64,000 bases of DNA, from the NCBI RefSeq assembly GCF_016110345.1, contig NZ_AP019011.1:868001-932000 (forward strand). The letters are read 5' to 3'. The translations under genes and the position numbers were made by a program. Shown in pieces: positions 7,660-15,820 of this stretch. The stretch is from Fluviibacter phosphoraccumulans. Lineage in GTDB: Bacteria > Pseudomonadota > Gammaproteobacteria > Burkholderiales > Rhodocyclaceae. Each line of letters begins with the position of its first letter. Position 1 is the first letter of the stretch. Below the pieces are notes generated by a model. It worked only from the letters and a program-made list of their open reading frames with translations. It was not told where the DNA came from and made no database searches.

Positions 7660-8412
7660 TCATTGTGTTTCCCGTGGTTTTTCAGGGATGGTTTTTCGCA
7701 AAGATTCTCCTGATAGCGTTATCTTGTGCGAAGCGTGCATTATCCGATCCAGAATGGCATCAGCCAGTGTCGGATCGTTCAGATACGCATGCCAATGTTC
7801 GGCAGGCAACTGACTGGTAATCAACGTTGATCGGGTGCCCACTCGGTCATCCAGCACTTCCAATAGATCGTTACGGTCTGACTGGCTCAGCGGCGCCAAC
7901 CCCCAATCGTCCAGAATCAATAGGTCCGTTTTAGCCAAAGCTGCTAAACGTTTGCCAAAGCTCCCGTCCCCATGAGCGATGCGTAGCTCTTCAAACAACC
8001 GCGGGGTGCGCACATAAAGTACCGACAGCCCCTGACGACAGGCGGCATTGCCTAATGCACAAGCAAGCCAGGTCTTGCCACAGCCTGTCGCTCCCGTCAG
8101 TATCAGATTCTGATGGTGATGAACCCATTGGCAGCTGCCAAGCTGCGCCATTAAGGACTTATCGAGATTGCGGCCTTGCCCGTAACGGATATCTTCAAGG
8201 CAAGCCTGTGAGGATTTTAATCGGGCCATCTGCAGCAGTCGACTCATACGGCGGTTCTCTCGCCAGATATGTTCCCGATCGACCATCATGGCCAGTCGTT
8301 CATCAAAGCCAAGGTCAGACAGTGCCGGATTGCCATATTGCTCCTCCAGCGCCTGCGCCATGCCCGGCAGACGTAAGGCCTTCATGTTATCGAGGGTTTG
8401 TTCCATCAACAT
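7660..8412 (-). CDS. istB: IS21-family helper ATPase IstB
   Basis: This AAA+ ATPase selects and remodels target DNA for the IstA transposase. Walker A is LTGATGCGKTWLACALG and Walker B is DLLILDDWGLAPL. The start at 8412 (MLMEQTLDNM) is chosen because AAGGAG lies 7 nt upstream; a longer frame to 8454 would overlap istA. Length (about 250 residues) is normal for the family and the frame is intact. Confidence 0.93.
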   Translation of the reverse strand: MLMEQTLDNMKALRLPGMAQALEEQYGNPALSDLGFDERLAMMVDREHIWRENRRMSRLLQMARLKSSQACLEDIRYGQGRNLDKSLMAQLGSCQWVHHHQNLILTGATGCGKTWLACALGNAACRQGLSVLYVRTPRLFEELRIAHGDGSFGKRLAALAKTDLLILDDWGLAPLSQSDRNDLLEVLDDRVGTRSTLITSQLPAEHWHAYLNDPTLADAILDRIMHASHKITLSGESLRKTIPEKPRETQ

Positions 8413-8425
8413 GTTATTGCTCCTT

Positions 8426-9964
8426 TCAGTGGTAATAAGCCGGACCACGTACATTGCCGTGGTCCGGTAACTTCAGATCAACCTGCCGTGTTACTGGCTG
8501 GCTATCAAGTCCAGAATCTAGAATCGATGCAACGGATCGATAGCTGTACGCGCCAATCTGAACGGCTCGGAAACAAGCCGCTTCTAATCGGCTCTTACCG
8601 ACGCGTCGGGCTAACCGCATGAGACCCAAACAGGATCGGTAGCTTTGCTCCGGGTGCTTCTTGGTTTGCAGCAAGCCTGTCACTAGGAGCCCCGTGTGCT
8701 GACCCACTGACTCGCCCCAGTGAACAAACCGACCCGGCGTCCATTCAGCATGACGCCGATGCGCAGCTGGCATATGTTCTGGCCGTGTTGTGTAATGGCC
8801 TCGTCGGTGGCTACGCACATGACTCGTCACGCGTTTGCCCTTGGCGATGACCTCGAGTGTTCCCCGCGTTGCCCGAATCTCGACTTTCTGACCCACTAGG
8901 GCATGCGGGACGCTGTAGTAGCTGCCCTCAAATTCAATGTGATAGTCAATGTTGACTGTCGCTTTGTACCAATCGGCGATCACATAGGGCGTAGGGTTCA
9001 ACGCACTTAAATACGGGGCATCAAGTGTTTCAAAGGCCTCCCGGCGATTACCAGCAAGTTTCTTAAAGGGCCGCTGGTTTAAGTCAGGGAGCAGCTCGGC
9101 AATCGCTGTGTTGATTTCTGCCAGAGAGAAGAACTGACGATGCCTGAGTTTGGCCAGTATCCAGCGCTCGACGACCTGGACGCCTACTTCCACTTTGGCC
9201 TTATCCTGTGGCTTTCTGGGCCTGGCGGGCAGTATGACCGTTGCAAAGTGCGCTGCAAACTCTTCAACGGCTCTGGGGAGATCCGGTTCATATCGGTCAG
9301 CTTTGACGACCAGTGCTTTCGGATTATCTGGCACGACAAGGGCTGGCACGCCGCCCATAAAACGTAGACAGCGTTCCATGGCATACAGCCAATCAACTTG
9401 CGTCTGTCCGGCCGTTGCATAAGCGAAGGTATAACTCGAAGCCCCAAGAACACCGACAAAGATACTGGCTGGCGCGACTTCCCCTGTTAACACATCAATG
9501 ATGGGGATAGACGGCCCTGCATAATCCACAAAGAGTTTCTCGCCCACTTTGTGCACTTGCCGCATAGAGCGTTTTAGATCACGGGCAAAGGCACGGTAGT
9601 GATTGCAGAAGGCGGTGTATTGGTAAGCCCGGTCACCAGCGCTTTGCCGATATTCTTCCCAGAGCAATTGCAGGGTGACCCCTTTGCGCTTGAGTTCCTG
9701 GTGAACTTGGGCATGATCCGGTTCGATATAGGTTGGTCCAGCCTTTATCCTACGAGGGAATAGCAACCGTTCCAGATCAGCATCATCAAGATCCGCTCGA
9801 ATCGGCCAACCGATATCGGCGGCTTTGGCCAAAGTAAGGTACTTGGCCACAACGCCCTTGGATACCTTCAAGGCACGGGCAATCTCATCCAGACTTAAAT
9901 CAGCGCCTAGCCTTAAGCGTAATACGTCTCTTATCTTTCGCATGGGTAGTCTTCTTTGGGGCAT
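8426..9964 (-). CDS. istA: IS21-family transposase IstA
   Basis: This DDE transposase of about 512 residues has an N-terminal HTH region (MRKIRDVLRL, LSLDEIARALKVSKGVVAKY). The catalytic core has VDYAGPSIPIID (first Asp), VVPDNPKALV (second Asp) and KDKAKVEVGVQVVERW (Glu). A C-terminal beta-barrel-type region follows. The start MPQRRLPMRK at 9964 matches the usual family N-terminus better than the longer frame at 9979. It ends 13 nt before istB, so the two are co-transcribed. Confidence 0.93.
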   Translation of the reverse strand: MPQRRLPMRKIRDVLRLRLGADLSLDEIARALKVSKGVVAKYLTLAKAADIGWPIRADLDDADLERLLFPRRIKAGPTYIEPDHAQVHQELKRKGVTLQLLWEEYRQSAGDRAYQYTAFCNHYRAFARDLKRSMRQVHKVGEKLFVDYAGPSIPIIDVLTGEVAPASIFVGVLGASSYTFAYATAGQTQVDWLYAMERCLRFMGGVPALVVPDNPKALVVKADRYEPDLPRAVEEFAAHFATVILPARPRKPQDKAKVEVGVQVVERWILAKLRHRQFFSLAEINTAIAELLPDLNQRPFKKLAGNRREAFETLDAPYLSALNPTPYVIADWYKATVNIDYHIEFEGSYYSVPHALVGQKVEIRATRGTLEVIAKGKRVTSHVRSHRRGHYTTRPEHMPAAHRRHAEWTPGRFVHWGESVGQHTGLLVTGLLQTKKHPEQSYRSCLGLMRLARRVGKSRLEAACFRAVQIGAYSYRSVASILDSGLDSQPVTRQVDLKLPDHGNVRGPAYYH

Positions 9965-10020
9965 CCGGACGGCTCTCAAAAAGCCATCAGGCTACCGGGG
10001 TTAACTATCCATGCAGCCCC

Positions 10021-10115
10021 TCATCGGTCACGTTCGCGTGAAATGCCGGTCACGCTTTCGTGAAACCGCGGTCACGCTTTGGTGAAATGCTGTCCACGAT
10101 GCCGTGAAATACGCA
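10021..10115. repeat. Multiple terminal repeats, istA-side end of IS21 element
   Basis: Three spaced copies of GGTCACG...CGTGAAA (for example GTCACGCTTTCGTGAAAC and GTCACGCTTTGGTGAAAT) lead to the terminal CCGTGAAATACGCA. They mirror the units at the other end and are likely IstA binding sites. Confidence 0.7.
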
Positions 10116-10630
10116 TAGCCGAGCCGTTTGATCCGACTCGCTGCGTCTGCAACCGCTTTCGTGCGGGCGTTAGTGAATGGAAATCTTTTAAGGACCGCGA
10201 AGGCGCGGCCTATGAGCATGGCTTCCAGCCATGCTGGCTCATGGTCGAGTGTACTCACGAAAGCAGTGACATGCGTAGAAAGAGATTCGCCTGGTCGAAC
10301 AGGCCCGGATGGAATCTTCCTTCCGTCTGGCTTGATGATTCCGGGCAGGCAAGCCGCAATGTTGTTAAGTGCCTCAGCGATCGGTTCGCTCACTCTATCC
10401 AGTACATTAGCCAAAAAGAAATGATTGGCTAGAGAGCGGATGGTGCCAACCGTTTGGCCAGTATTCTCCAAGACGATCAATATATCAAAGAGGCGATCCG
10501 ATGCGTGTTGAAGGTTCTGATAGCCTTCCAAGGCCTCATTCGCGGCGGTTTCATCTTCCATCGGCACGGCTGTGGCGGAATCCAGAAAAATCTGTCTTAG
10601 TTTTTGCGCCTGATTGTCCAGGTCCTGCAT
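10116..10630 (-). pseudogene. 5' part of the IS21-interrupted nuclease-domain gene
   Basis: The N-terminal portion (about 171 codons) starts at ATG 10628-10630, with AAGGAG 8 nt upstream, which decides against the longer frame from 10696. Residues read MQDLDNQAQKLRQIF ... DAASRIKRLGY and are then truncated by the IS; the last residues of the present frame are IS-encoded. No domain is recognised in this part. Reading frame and duplication join it exactly to 5934-7515. It lies about 280 nt downstream of the HEPN/DUF262 pair in the same direction, so it may once have been part of the same defence cluster. Confidence 0.75.
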
Positions 10631-10906
10631 CCGGGTCTCCTTAAGACGGGATGATTCATGATGGGTGATGCCGTAAATTAAACGGGTATCGCACACTGGC
10701 TATAGCAGGGTATATTGAATGAGATAGTCAATAAATTGATTTTCCGGTATTTCATGGTCAACACTACTTCTGCCTAAGCACTAACTATAGTGTTGCGTCC
10801 ACCGGTTGAATCCAAGACCCAATGCAAACTTAAGAGGGTGGGAAAAGCTGACCGTCTGCACTTGAGATCATCAAGGATCGGCGTTGAAGTGGATCGCTAG
10901 GTTGCA

Positions 10907-11836
10907 TTAGTTGCACTCCCAAAGCACAACTTCCCCTCTTTTTCCAAACTGAACAAGTAAATCATTGGCGGATATTGCACGGGTACGTGCCGCCGTGAGC
11001 AATGGGGATAGATCTGTCTCAACTTTTACTGCTTTGCGTCTGCCTTCGATGAACTCCTTCCAGACCGCACCAGCATTCCTAATGCTTCGTATCTTGATTG
11101 ACGTCGAGCTTATTGGAGTACGGCCTGCAAGATAGTTCTGATCATGTGTTCGAATACAACCTAGTGAACGAGAAAGTAATGTGTCAAAGCCAATTGCAAT
11201 AGCCAGTGCCTCTTTTACATACTGTGCCAAATCAGTCTGTGGTGTATCGGCGTGCGCTACATGTGCGGCACGGTGGCGCCGTAATGCTGCCCCCTTAAAT
11301 GTTTCGTTCAGCGGAAGAGCGACAAGACCAAGTCGTGATGCCAATTGTGTCATCTGTCCCCAAGGATCGGTGATCAAGAAGCTTTTCAGTATGTCCCGCA
11401 CCACATCTTCTTGTAAATTAGCTTGGGAGTAGCCAAAAGCAAGAGGTGTTAGGTCATATGCGGTTGATGCGGTAGAAGCCAACTTCTGCGCATGATCTTG
11501 GAAATAGGAGATGCGATCTGTCTTTGGTCTGAGAGAAAGTTGGTATGAAAGAGCCGTTATAGCCTCGTATGTTGTGGCAACTCTCAATCCTTCTGGAAGA
11601 TCGCGAAATGGAACACCGCTTGATCCTATTTCGCTAAGGACCTCAGATGTTCTTGACTTAACAAAATCTTCCAATGCTGCGAACCCCACCACAGCCAATC
11701 CGTTTCTCAGCATCTTCGCCACATCGTTATGGGCCTTATCAGCCAGCGTCTTATTTGTTACAGCCTCGATTGAAGTAGAAGTTTCAAGAGCATGCATTCG
11801 CTCAAGAAATAGTGACTTTGCGGACGGCACAGTCAT
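10907..11836 (-). CDS. HEPN-domain protein (MAE_28990/MAE_18760-like), putative RNase
   Basis: This 309-residue, largely helical protein has RRHRAAHVAHAD at about 186-197, which contains the HEPN R-x4-H motif (Arg187, His192); these residues form the RNase site in active HEPN toxins. Family assignment to the MAE_28990/MAE_18760 group is from motif and general pattern, not a search. The ATG overlaps the stop of the DUF262 gene by 4 nt (ATGA), so the two are translationally coupled. A DUF262 partner suggests a two-component anti-phage module, with DUF262 as NTP-dependent sensor or regulator and HEPN as effector. That division of labour is inferred. Confidence 0.72.
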   Translation of the reverse strand: MTVPSAKSLFLERMHALETSTSIEAVTNKTLADKAHNDVAKMLRNGLAVVGFAALEDFVKSRTSEVLSEIGSSGVPFRDLPEGLRVATTYEAITALSYQLSLRPKTDRISYFQDHAQKLASTASTAYDLTPLAFGYSQANLQEDVVRDILKSFLITDPWGQMTQLASRLGLVALPLNETFKGAALRRHRAAHVAHADTPQTDLAQYVKEALAIAIGFDTLLSRSLGCIRTHDQNYLAGRTPISSTSIKIRSIRNAGAVWKEFIEGRRKAVKVETDLSPLLTAARTRAISANDLLVQFGKRGEVVLWECN

Positions 11837-12900
11837 GCCCTCAATAGGGATTCAAGCATGCCTTTAACGGTAGAGACTCGACGTCTTATTGATGCTGCGT
11901 TGTTCGTTGATTGAGACACCGACTTGACGAACTCTGGGTCATTATCAAACAGGAACCTGGTCGCGTCTATCACCACCTGCTGTTTTTGATGCAGCTGTAG
12001 GAGATCGGCGTCAGTTATCAAAGAAACCGCAACCATTTGAGCATCGTAGAGCGGAGATATGAATTGTTCTCTCCAGCCACCCAGAGTGGGTTTATGAAAC
12101 GCATGTTCCCCCCAAATGGATTGGCAGCCATCTAATGCTCGAACAAATTCTTCGCGAAGGCGATTTATATTCCCATTACGATGCTCTGACATAAACAAGT
12201 CCATCTCCTCAGCGAGAGGGTGACGCATCTGCTCCCAACCAGCGGAAACGGTAAAGAAGCGAAGTACATGCTCCAAGTCCTCCATGCTTCTAAAGGCCGG
12301 TGATTTATCACCGAAGATTTTCATTCTTTCTCGCAAAAAAACACAATTTGATAGTTCAAAAAGCAAATCATTGAGAGGCCCCGAATAAGCTACATTACGA
12401 ATTTCCTGAGGCTTTAACTTGTCCCCACCAGTATTGAGTCGAAGGAACACTTCATATTTAAGTTGATCATCTGACTGCTTGAGGAGTGTTGTTACCCGAA
12501 TGTATGGCCTAACAGTTAGTGCGCTCTGTAACTGCAAGGGCAGATCCTGGAAGTGAAGCCCGTCTAGCTCTGGAAATTTCTTGAGGTTCTTCAAGCGGAG
12601 GCTTCCCTTTAGGAAGTCGCATATCGCTGTAATGCGTTGTTTCCCATCAATTACGCTGTACCGGCCGTAGTCATCTTCCGAAAGATATACTGGAGGGACT
12701 GGAACATTAAGGAAGAATGACTCAATCAATGCAGACTGCTTTTCGGTATTCCAACGATCTCGTCTTTGATAGTGTGGTGTGATATCAATCGAATTCTTCG
12801 AAACCATGTCGTAGATGGCTGTTAGGGAGAAGTCTGACTGCTGAATTACGAGGCTGTTCTGTGCAAGACTGAAGCGCTCTGATATCTCTTTTGAATCCAT
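11833..12900 (-). CDS. DUF262 (GmrSD N-domain / ParB-like) protein
   Basis: This 355-residue protein has the DUF262 hallmarks: ITPHYQRRDRWNTEKQSALI (residues 40-59), then SFFLNVPVPPVYL and YSVIDGKQRITAI (the DGQQR-type motif at 85-89). In GmrSD this domain binds nucleotide and belongs to a type IV restriction enzyme. Here the usual C-terminal HNH (DUF1524) nuclease is absent; the C-terminal half is helical and unrecognised, and the next gene encodes a HEPN protein. The nuclease role is therefore probably split to the partner. It is the first gene of the leftward operon. Confidence 0.85.
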   Translation of the reverse strand: MDSKEISERFSLAQNSLVIQQSDFSLTAIYDMVSKNSIDITPHYQRRDRWNTEKQSALIESFFLNVPVPPVYLSEDDYGRYSVIDGKQRITAICDFLKGSLRLKNLKKFPELDGLHFQDLPLQLQSALTVRPYIRVTTLLKQSDDQLKYEVFLRLNTGGDKLKPQEIRNVAYSGPLNDLLFELSNCVFLRERMKIFGDKSPAFRSMEDLEHVLRFFTVSAGWEQMRHPLAEEMDLFMSEHRNGNINRLREEFVRALDGCQSIWGEHAFHKPTLGGWREQFISPLYDAQMVAVSLITDADLLQLHQKQQVVIDATRFLFDNDPEFVKSVSQSTNNAASIRRRVSTVKGMLESLLRA

Positions 12901-13211
12901 TACAGCCTTTCTTGTTACTTGTTGTTAGACTAACTCCGAGCGAATTTAATGTGCGGAGTCCTGCGTTTCTCGGAATTTTGGCAGAGTTTTGCCCGCATTA
13001 CATGCGGACATACTTGTCCAGCTGCCTATTGAAATAGAAGGGTACTTTTGAATTCTTCACGAATAGCCATTTGTCGAATTAAATGTGCACGACCAATTAA
13101 TGTTCAAGTAGCATTGTACGGCGGCTTTCGGTCAGTTTGATCACCGGCTGCTCTTGGCCGATAATATGCCAAAGGTTTGAGCAAACTCCCAACTCCCTCT
13201 AGCTTGCTGCT
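12901..13211. other. Intergenic region between DUF262 gene and integrase gene
   Basis: No gene is seen. On the minus strand just upstream of the DUF262 start is the 11-bp palindrome GTTAGTCTAAC (about 12922-12932), a possible operator; the promoter should lie here too. The rest is AT-rich with no clear hairpin terminator for either side. Confidence 0.35.
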
Positions 13212-14525
13212 TCATGGTGGACATAGGAAGCTGTAATACGCCTCCATGATTTCGCGGCGGATTTTCAACTTGTTGCCTCGGGCGTAGGCTGCCAGGTTTT
13301 GGTCACCCTTGGTGTGCGCAATGATGGCCTCGCAATCTTCTAGTTTGTACCCGTGATCTTCGGCCCACGAGAAGATGGTGCTGCGAAAGCCATGCGGTAC
13401 GATCCGTCGATCAGACTGTCGATCCGTATATTTGGGCTTGTATTTGGGATCGGTTCTCTTGATGCCTTTGACGCCACAAATGACTTTAACGGCTTCCAGC
13501 ATTGCGCCGCTACTCATCTGTTCAGCATTGCGGCCGGTGAAAACAAAGCTTGTGCCGCCGGTGATTTGTTTGCGGAGCTTGAGGATTTCAATGCAGCGGT
13601 CAATCAACGGGTAGCTGAAATCCTTGGTTCCTCCCTTCATCTTTCTGGCGGGGACGTTGACGAGCTTTTTCTTTAGGTCGATGTCATCCCATTCAAGGGT
13701 GAGGAGGTTGTCAGTACGTAACCCTGTTAGAACCAGAAACTCCAGGCTGAGGTAGCCGCCCGTCGAATCCGTTCTTAGTAGATGCTGCTTCAAGTCAGCA
13801 TAAAATTTTGGGCCATCTTCATAATGAAGGGACGGCATGTGCTCCTTAACGTGTTTAACCCGGGCCAGTAGGTGAACGAGTCGTTCTTTTTGCTTGCTTG
13901 GATTAACGAGGTCTTCGTCTCGCCATCCCTTGGCAACGGCATACTCAAGGACGCTGCCAATCGCTTGGTTGATTTTTCGGGCAGTCGCATGCTTGTCGAT
14001 CCAGACTGGCTTCAGCACTTTGACAACGTCATTAAGTCGAATATCGGCTACATCCAGCGACCCGATATGGGGGAAAGTGTAGTTTTCCATCCAGCTGTCT
14101 ATCCACTGGGCGCGCACTTTCTCGTTCTTCCATGTCTTATGGTGCGTATTCCAGTAGTCTTTTGCAACATGGCGAAATGTCTGTCGCTGAACATTTTTGG
14201 CGATTTCGGCGCGTTCCTGGTCGCGTTGTGTCTTCGGGTTGGTTCCTTCGCGCAAAGATTTGCTGTACTCACGGACCTTTTCGCGGGCTTCGGCTACGCC
14301 TACGGCCGGGAACACGCCAAGGGAAATAGAATCCCGTTTGCCGCCAGAGCCGGGTAGGGTATACACGTATAGCCAGCTTTTATTCAGACCGGATTTTTTC
14401 GATACACGCACACGTAGTAAAAGTCCTGCGACATCGGAGTACAGATCTCTGTAGTCTCCCGGTACCTTGATTCCGGTGATTGTTTTGTGCGAGAAGTCCC
14501 GTATTTCCTGCTTTTCCATGGTCAA
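13212..14525 (-). CDS. Tyrosine recombinase, P4-type integrase (DUF4102 N-domain)
   Basis: This 437-residue integrase acts at tRNA attachment sites. The N-terminus carries a DUF4102/arm-binding region (DLYSDVAGLLLRVRVSKKSG, SISLGVFPAVGVAEAREKVR). The catalytic half shows the first Arg in LVLTGLRTDNLLTLEWDDID and HGFRSTIFSWAEDHG for the His-x-x-Arg box. The nucleophilic Tyr lies near the C-terminus (LAAYARGN). The gene ends an accessory island and its start is about 145 nt from a tRNA 3'-end fragment, the standard arrangement at attR/attL. It appears intact. Confidence 0.9.
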   Translation of the reverse strand: MTMEKQEIRDFSHKTITGIKVPGDYRDLYSDVAGLLLRVRVSKKSGLNKSWLYVYTLPGSGGKRDSISLGVFPAVGVAEAREKVREYSKSLREGTNPKTQRDQERAEIAKNVQRQTFRHVAKDYWNTHHKTWKNEKVRAQWIDSWMENYTFPHIGSLDVADIRLNDVVKVLKPVWIDKHATARKINQAIGSVLEYAVAKGWRDEDLVNPSKQKERLVHLLARVKHVKEHMPSLHYEDGPKFYADLKQHLLRTDSTGGYLSLEFLVLTGLRTDNLLTLEWDDIDLKKKLVNVPARKMKGGTKDFSYPLIDRCIEILKLRKQITGGTSFVFTGRNAEQMSSGAMLEAVKVICGVKGIKRTDPKYKPKYTDRQSDRRIVPHGFRSTIFSWAEDHGYKLEDCEAIIAHTKGDQNLAAYARGNKLKIRREIMEAYYSFLCPP

Positions 14526-14528
14526 ATT

Positions 14529-14552
14529 TGTTGTGCTTTTTGTTGTGCTTTT
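14529..14552. repeat. Tandem 12-bp repeat upstream of integrase gene
   Basis: TGTTGTGCTTTT occurs twice in exact tandem (14529-14540, 14541-14552), immediately upstream of the integrase start and between it and the att core. Repeats here could be integrase arm sites or a regulator site; this is inference. Confidence 0.5.
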
Positions 14553-14668
14553 GGCATGGGCTTGGATAGAAATTAATCATACCTCCGAAAATTTCTATAG
14601 ACAGTATAGCCAATAAAAACAATGGGTAACATACATTCGTAAAAATTCTTAAACCCCAAAATACCTAT

Positions 14669-14692
14669 GTTCGAATCTCACCGGACCCGCCA
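14669..14692 (+). other. att core: 3' fragment of a tRNA gene (island boundary)
   Basis: GTTCGAATCTCAC followed by CGGACCCGCCA is the T-loop, T-stem and acceptor end of a tRNA including CCA. Upstream bases (ACCTAT) do not complete the T-stem and no tRNA body precedes it, so this is the crossover fragment left at one end of an integrated island. The intact tRNA should be at the far end, left of the window. The original terminator follows directly. Confidence 0.8.
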
Positions 14693-14700
14693 AATATTAA

Positions 14701-14734
14701 CGGCTCGAACAGCAATGTTCGGGCCGATTTTTTT
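14701..14734 (+). terminator. Intrinsic terminator of the tRNA-fragment locus
   Basis: CGGCTCGAACA (14701-14711), GCAA loop, TGTTCGGGCCG (14716-14726) with one G-U pair, followed by A and seven T. Confidence 0.85.
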
Positions 14735-14808
14735 GGCCGCTGCGGGGCTATTTTAATTGTTGTACCCGGTCTAGAATGTGCCGATAACAAAGACCCCGGA
14801 GACGACCC

Positions 14809-15792
14809 ATGTACCGCGCCCTACAGATCAATAAAGATGACGCTGGCTATCGCACCGAGTTAAAAGATCTCGATGATTCCGCATTGCCAGAAGGCGATGT
14901 GACCGTGCAGGTAGCCTGGAGCACACTGAATTACAAGGATGGCTTGGCCATCACCGGCAAAGGCCCGGTTGTGCGCAAGTTTCCGTTAACACCGGGCATT
15001 GATCTGGCCGGTACGGTTCTTGAAAGTAACCACCCGTGCTGGAAAGCCGGAGACAAAGTGGTGCTCAATGGCTGGGGCGTGGGTGAAACGCATAGTGGTT
15101 GTCTGGCGCAGAAGGCCCGATTGAACGGTAACTGGCTGGTACCGCTACCAGCAGCCTTTAGCGAACGTCAGGCCATGGCCATTGGCACGGCCGGTTATAC
15201 CGCCATGCTGTGTGTAATGGCGCTGGAAAAGCATGGCGTCAAACCAAGCGATGGCGAGATCTTGGTCACCGGCGCCAATGGTGGCGTAGGCAGTGTTGCC
15301 ATCATGCTGCTGGCCAAGCTGGGTTATACGGTCATCGCTTCTACGGGGCGCCCGGAAGAAGCGCCGCACCTGAAAGCCTTGGGCGCAGCAGGAATTATTG
15401 ATCGTAAAGAATTGTCCGAACCGGGCAAGCCATTGGGCAAAGAGCGTTGGGCCGGTGTCGTTGACTCCGTTGGTAGTAACACGCTGGCTAATGCCTGTGC
15501 CACCACTAAATATGCCGGTGCCGTAGCTGCCTGTGGTCTGGCCGGTGGTGCGGATTTCCCGTCAACGGTAATGCCATTCATTCTGCGTGGCATCACGCTT
15601 TACGGCATTGATAGTGTGATGGCGCCGATCGAGCGCCGTGTAGAAGCCTGGCAACGATTGGCACGCGATCTTGATATCGCCAAGCTCGAGGCGAATACCA
15701 CAGAGATCGGTCTGCAAGAGGCGATTGACGTTGCCGCCAGACTGCTTGAAGGTAAAGTGCGCGGCCGTGTAGTGGTTGACGTCAATCGATAG
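14809..15792 (+). CDS. acuI: MDR-family acrylyl-CoA reductase / quinone oxidoreductase (AcuI/YhdH)
   Basis: This 327-residue zinc-free medium-chain dehydrogenase/reductase of the AcuI/YhdH group reduces acryloyl-CoA with NADPH. N-terminal GroES-like features are present (STLNYKDGLAITGKGPVV, PLTPGIDLAGTVLES), and the Rossmann motif is ILVTGANGGVGSVAIMLLAK at about 150-170. The C-terminus (LLEGKVRGRVVVDV) is typical. It is a single gene just outside the island, so it is the first core gene here. Substrate assignment rests on family only. Confidence 0.87.
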   Translation: MYRALQINKDDAGYRTELKDLDDSALPEGDVTVQVAWSTLNYKDGLAITGKGPVVRKFPLTPGIDLAGTVLESNHPCWKAGDKVVLNGWGVGETHSGCLAQKARLNGNWLVPLPAAFSERQAMAIGTAGYTAMLCVMALEKHGVKPSDGEILVTGANGGVGSVAIMLLAKLGYTVIASTGRPEEAPHLKALGAAGIIDRKELSEPGKPLGKERWAGVVDSVGSNTLANACATTKYAGAVAACGLAGGADFPSTVMPFILRGITLYGIDSVMAPIERRVEAWQRLARDLDIAKLEANTTEIGLQEAIDVAARLLEGKVRGRVVVDVNR

Positions 15793-15820
15793 TGTGCTTT
15801 GACGTCCAGTCCTGAACGAG

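Larger units (their letters stand above)
7521..10115 (-). mobile_element. Complete IS21-family insertion sequence (2,595 bp)
   Basis: The termini are TGCGTATTTCACGG at 7521 and CCGTGAAATACGCA at 10115, exact inverted repeats of 14 bp. A 5-bp target duplication TAGCC flanks the element at 7516-7520 and 10116-10120. It carries istA and istB in the usual order and several internal copies of a GTCACG...GTGAAA motif near both ends, the multiple terminal repeats typical of this family. It interrupts a nuclease-domain gene. The perfect duplication and intact genes suggest a recent insertion. Confidence 0.93.

Noticed and set aside
10028..10115. C-terminal 30 residues of the frame running into the IS21 end
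   Set aside because: These codons are IS terminal-repeat sequence, not part of the original gene.
12922..12932. GTTAGTCTAAC as a possible attC core pair
   Set aside because: Only an 11-bp palindrome, with no second core or stem; better read as an operator candidate.
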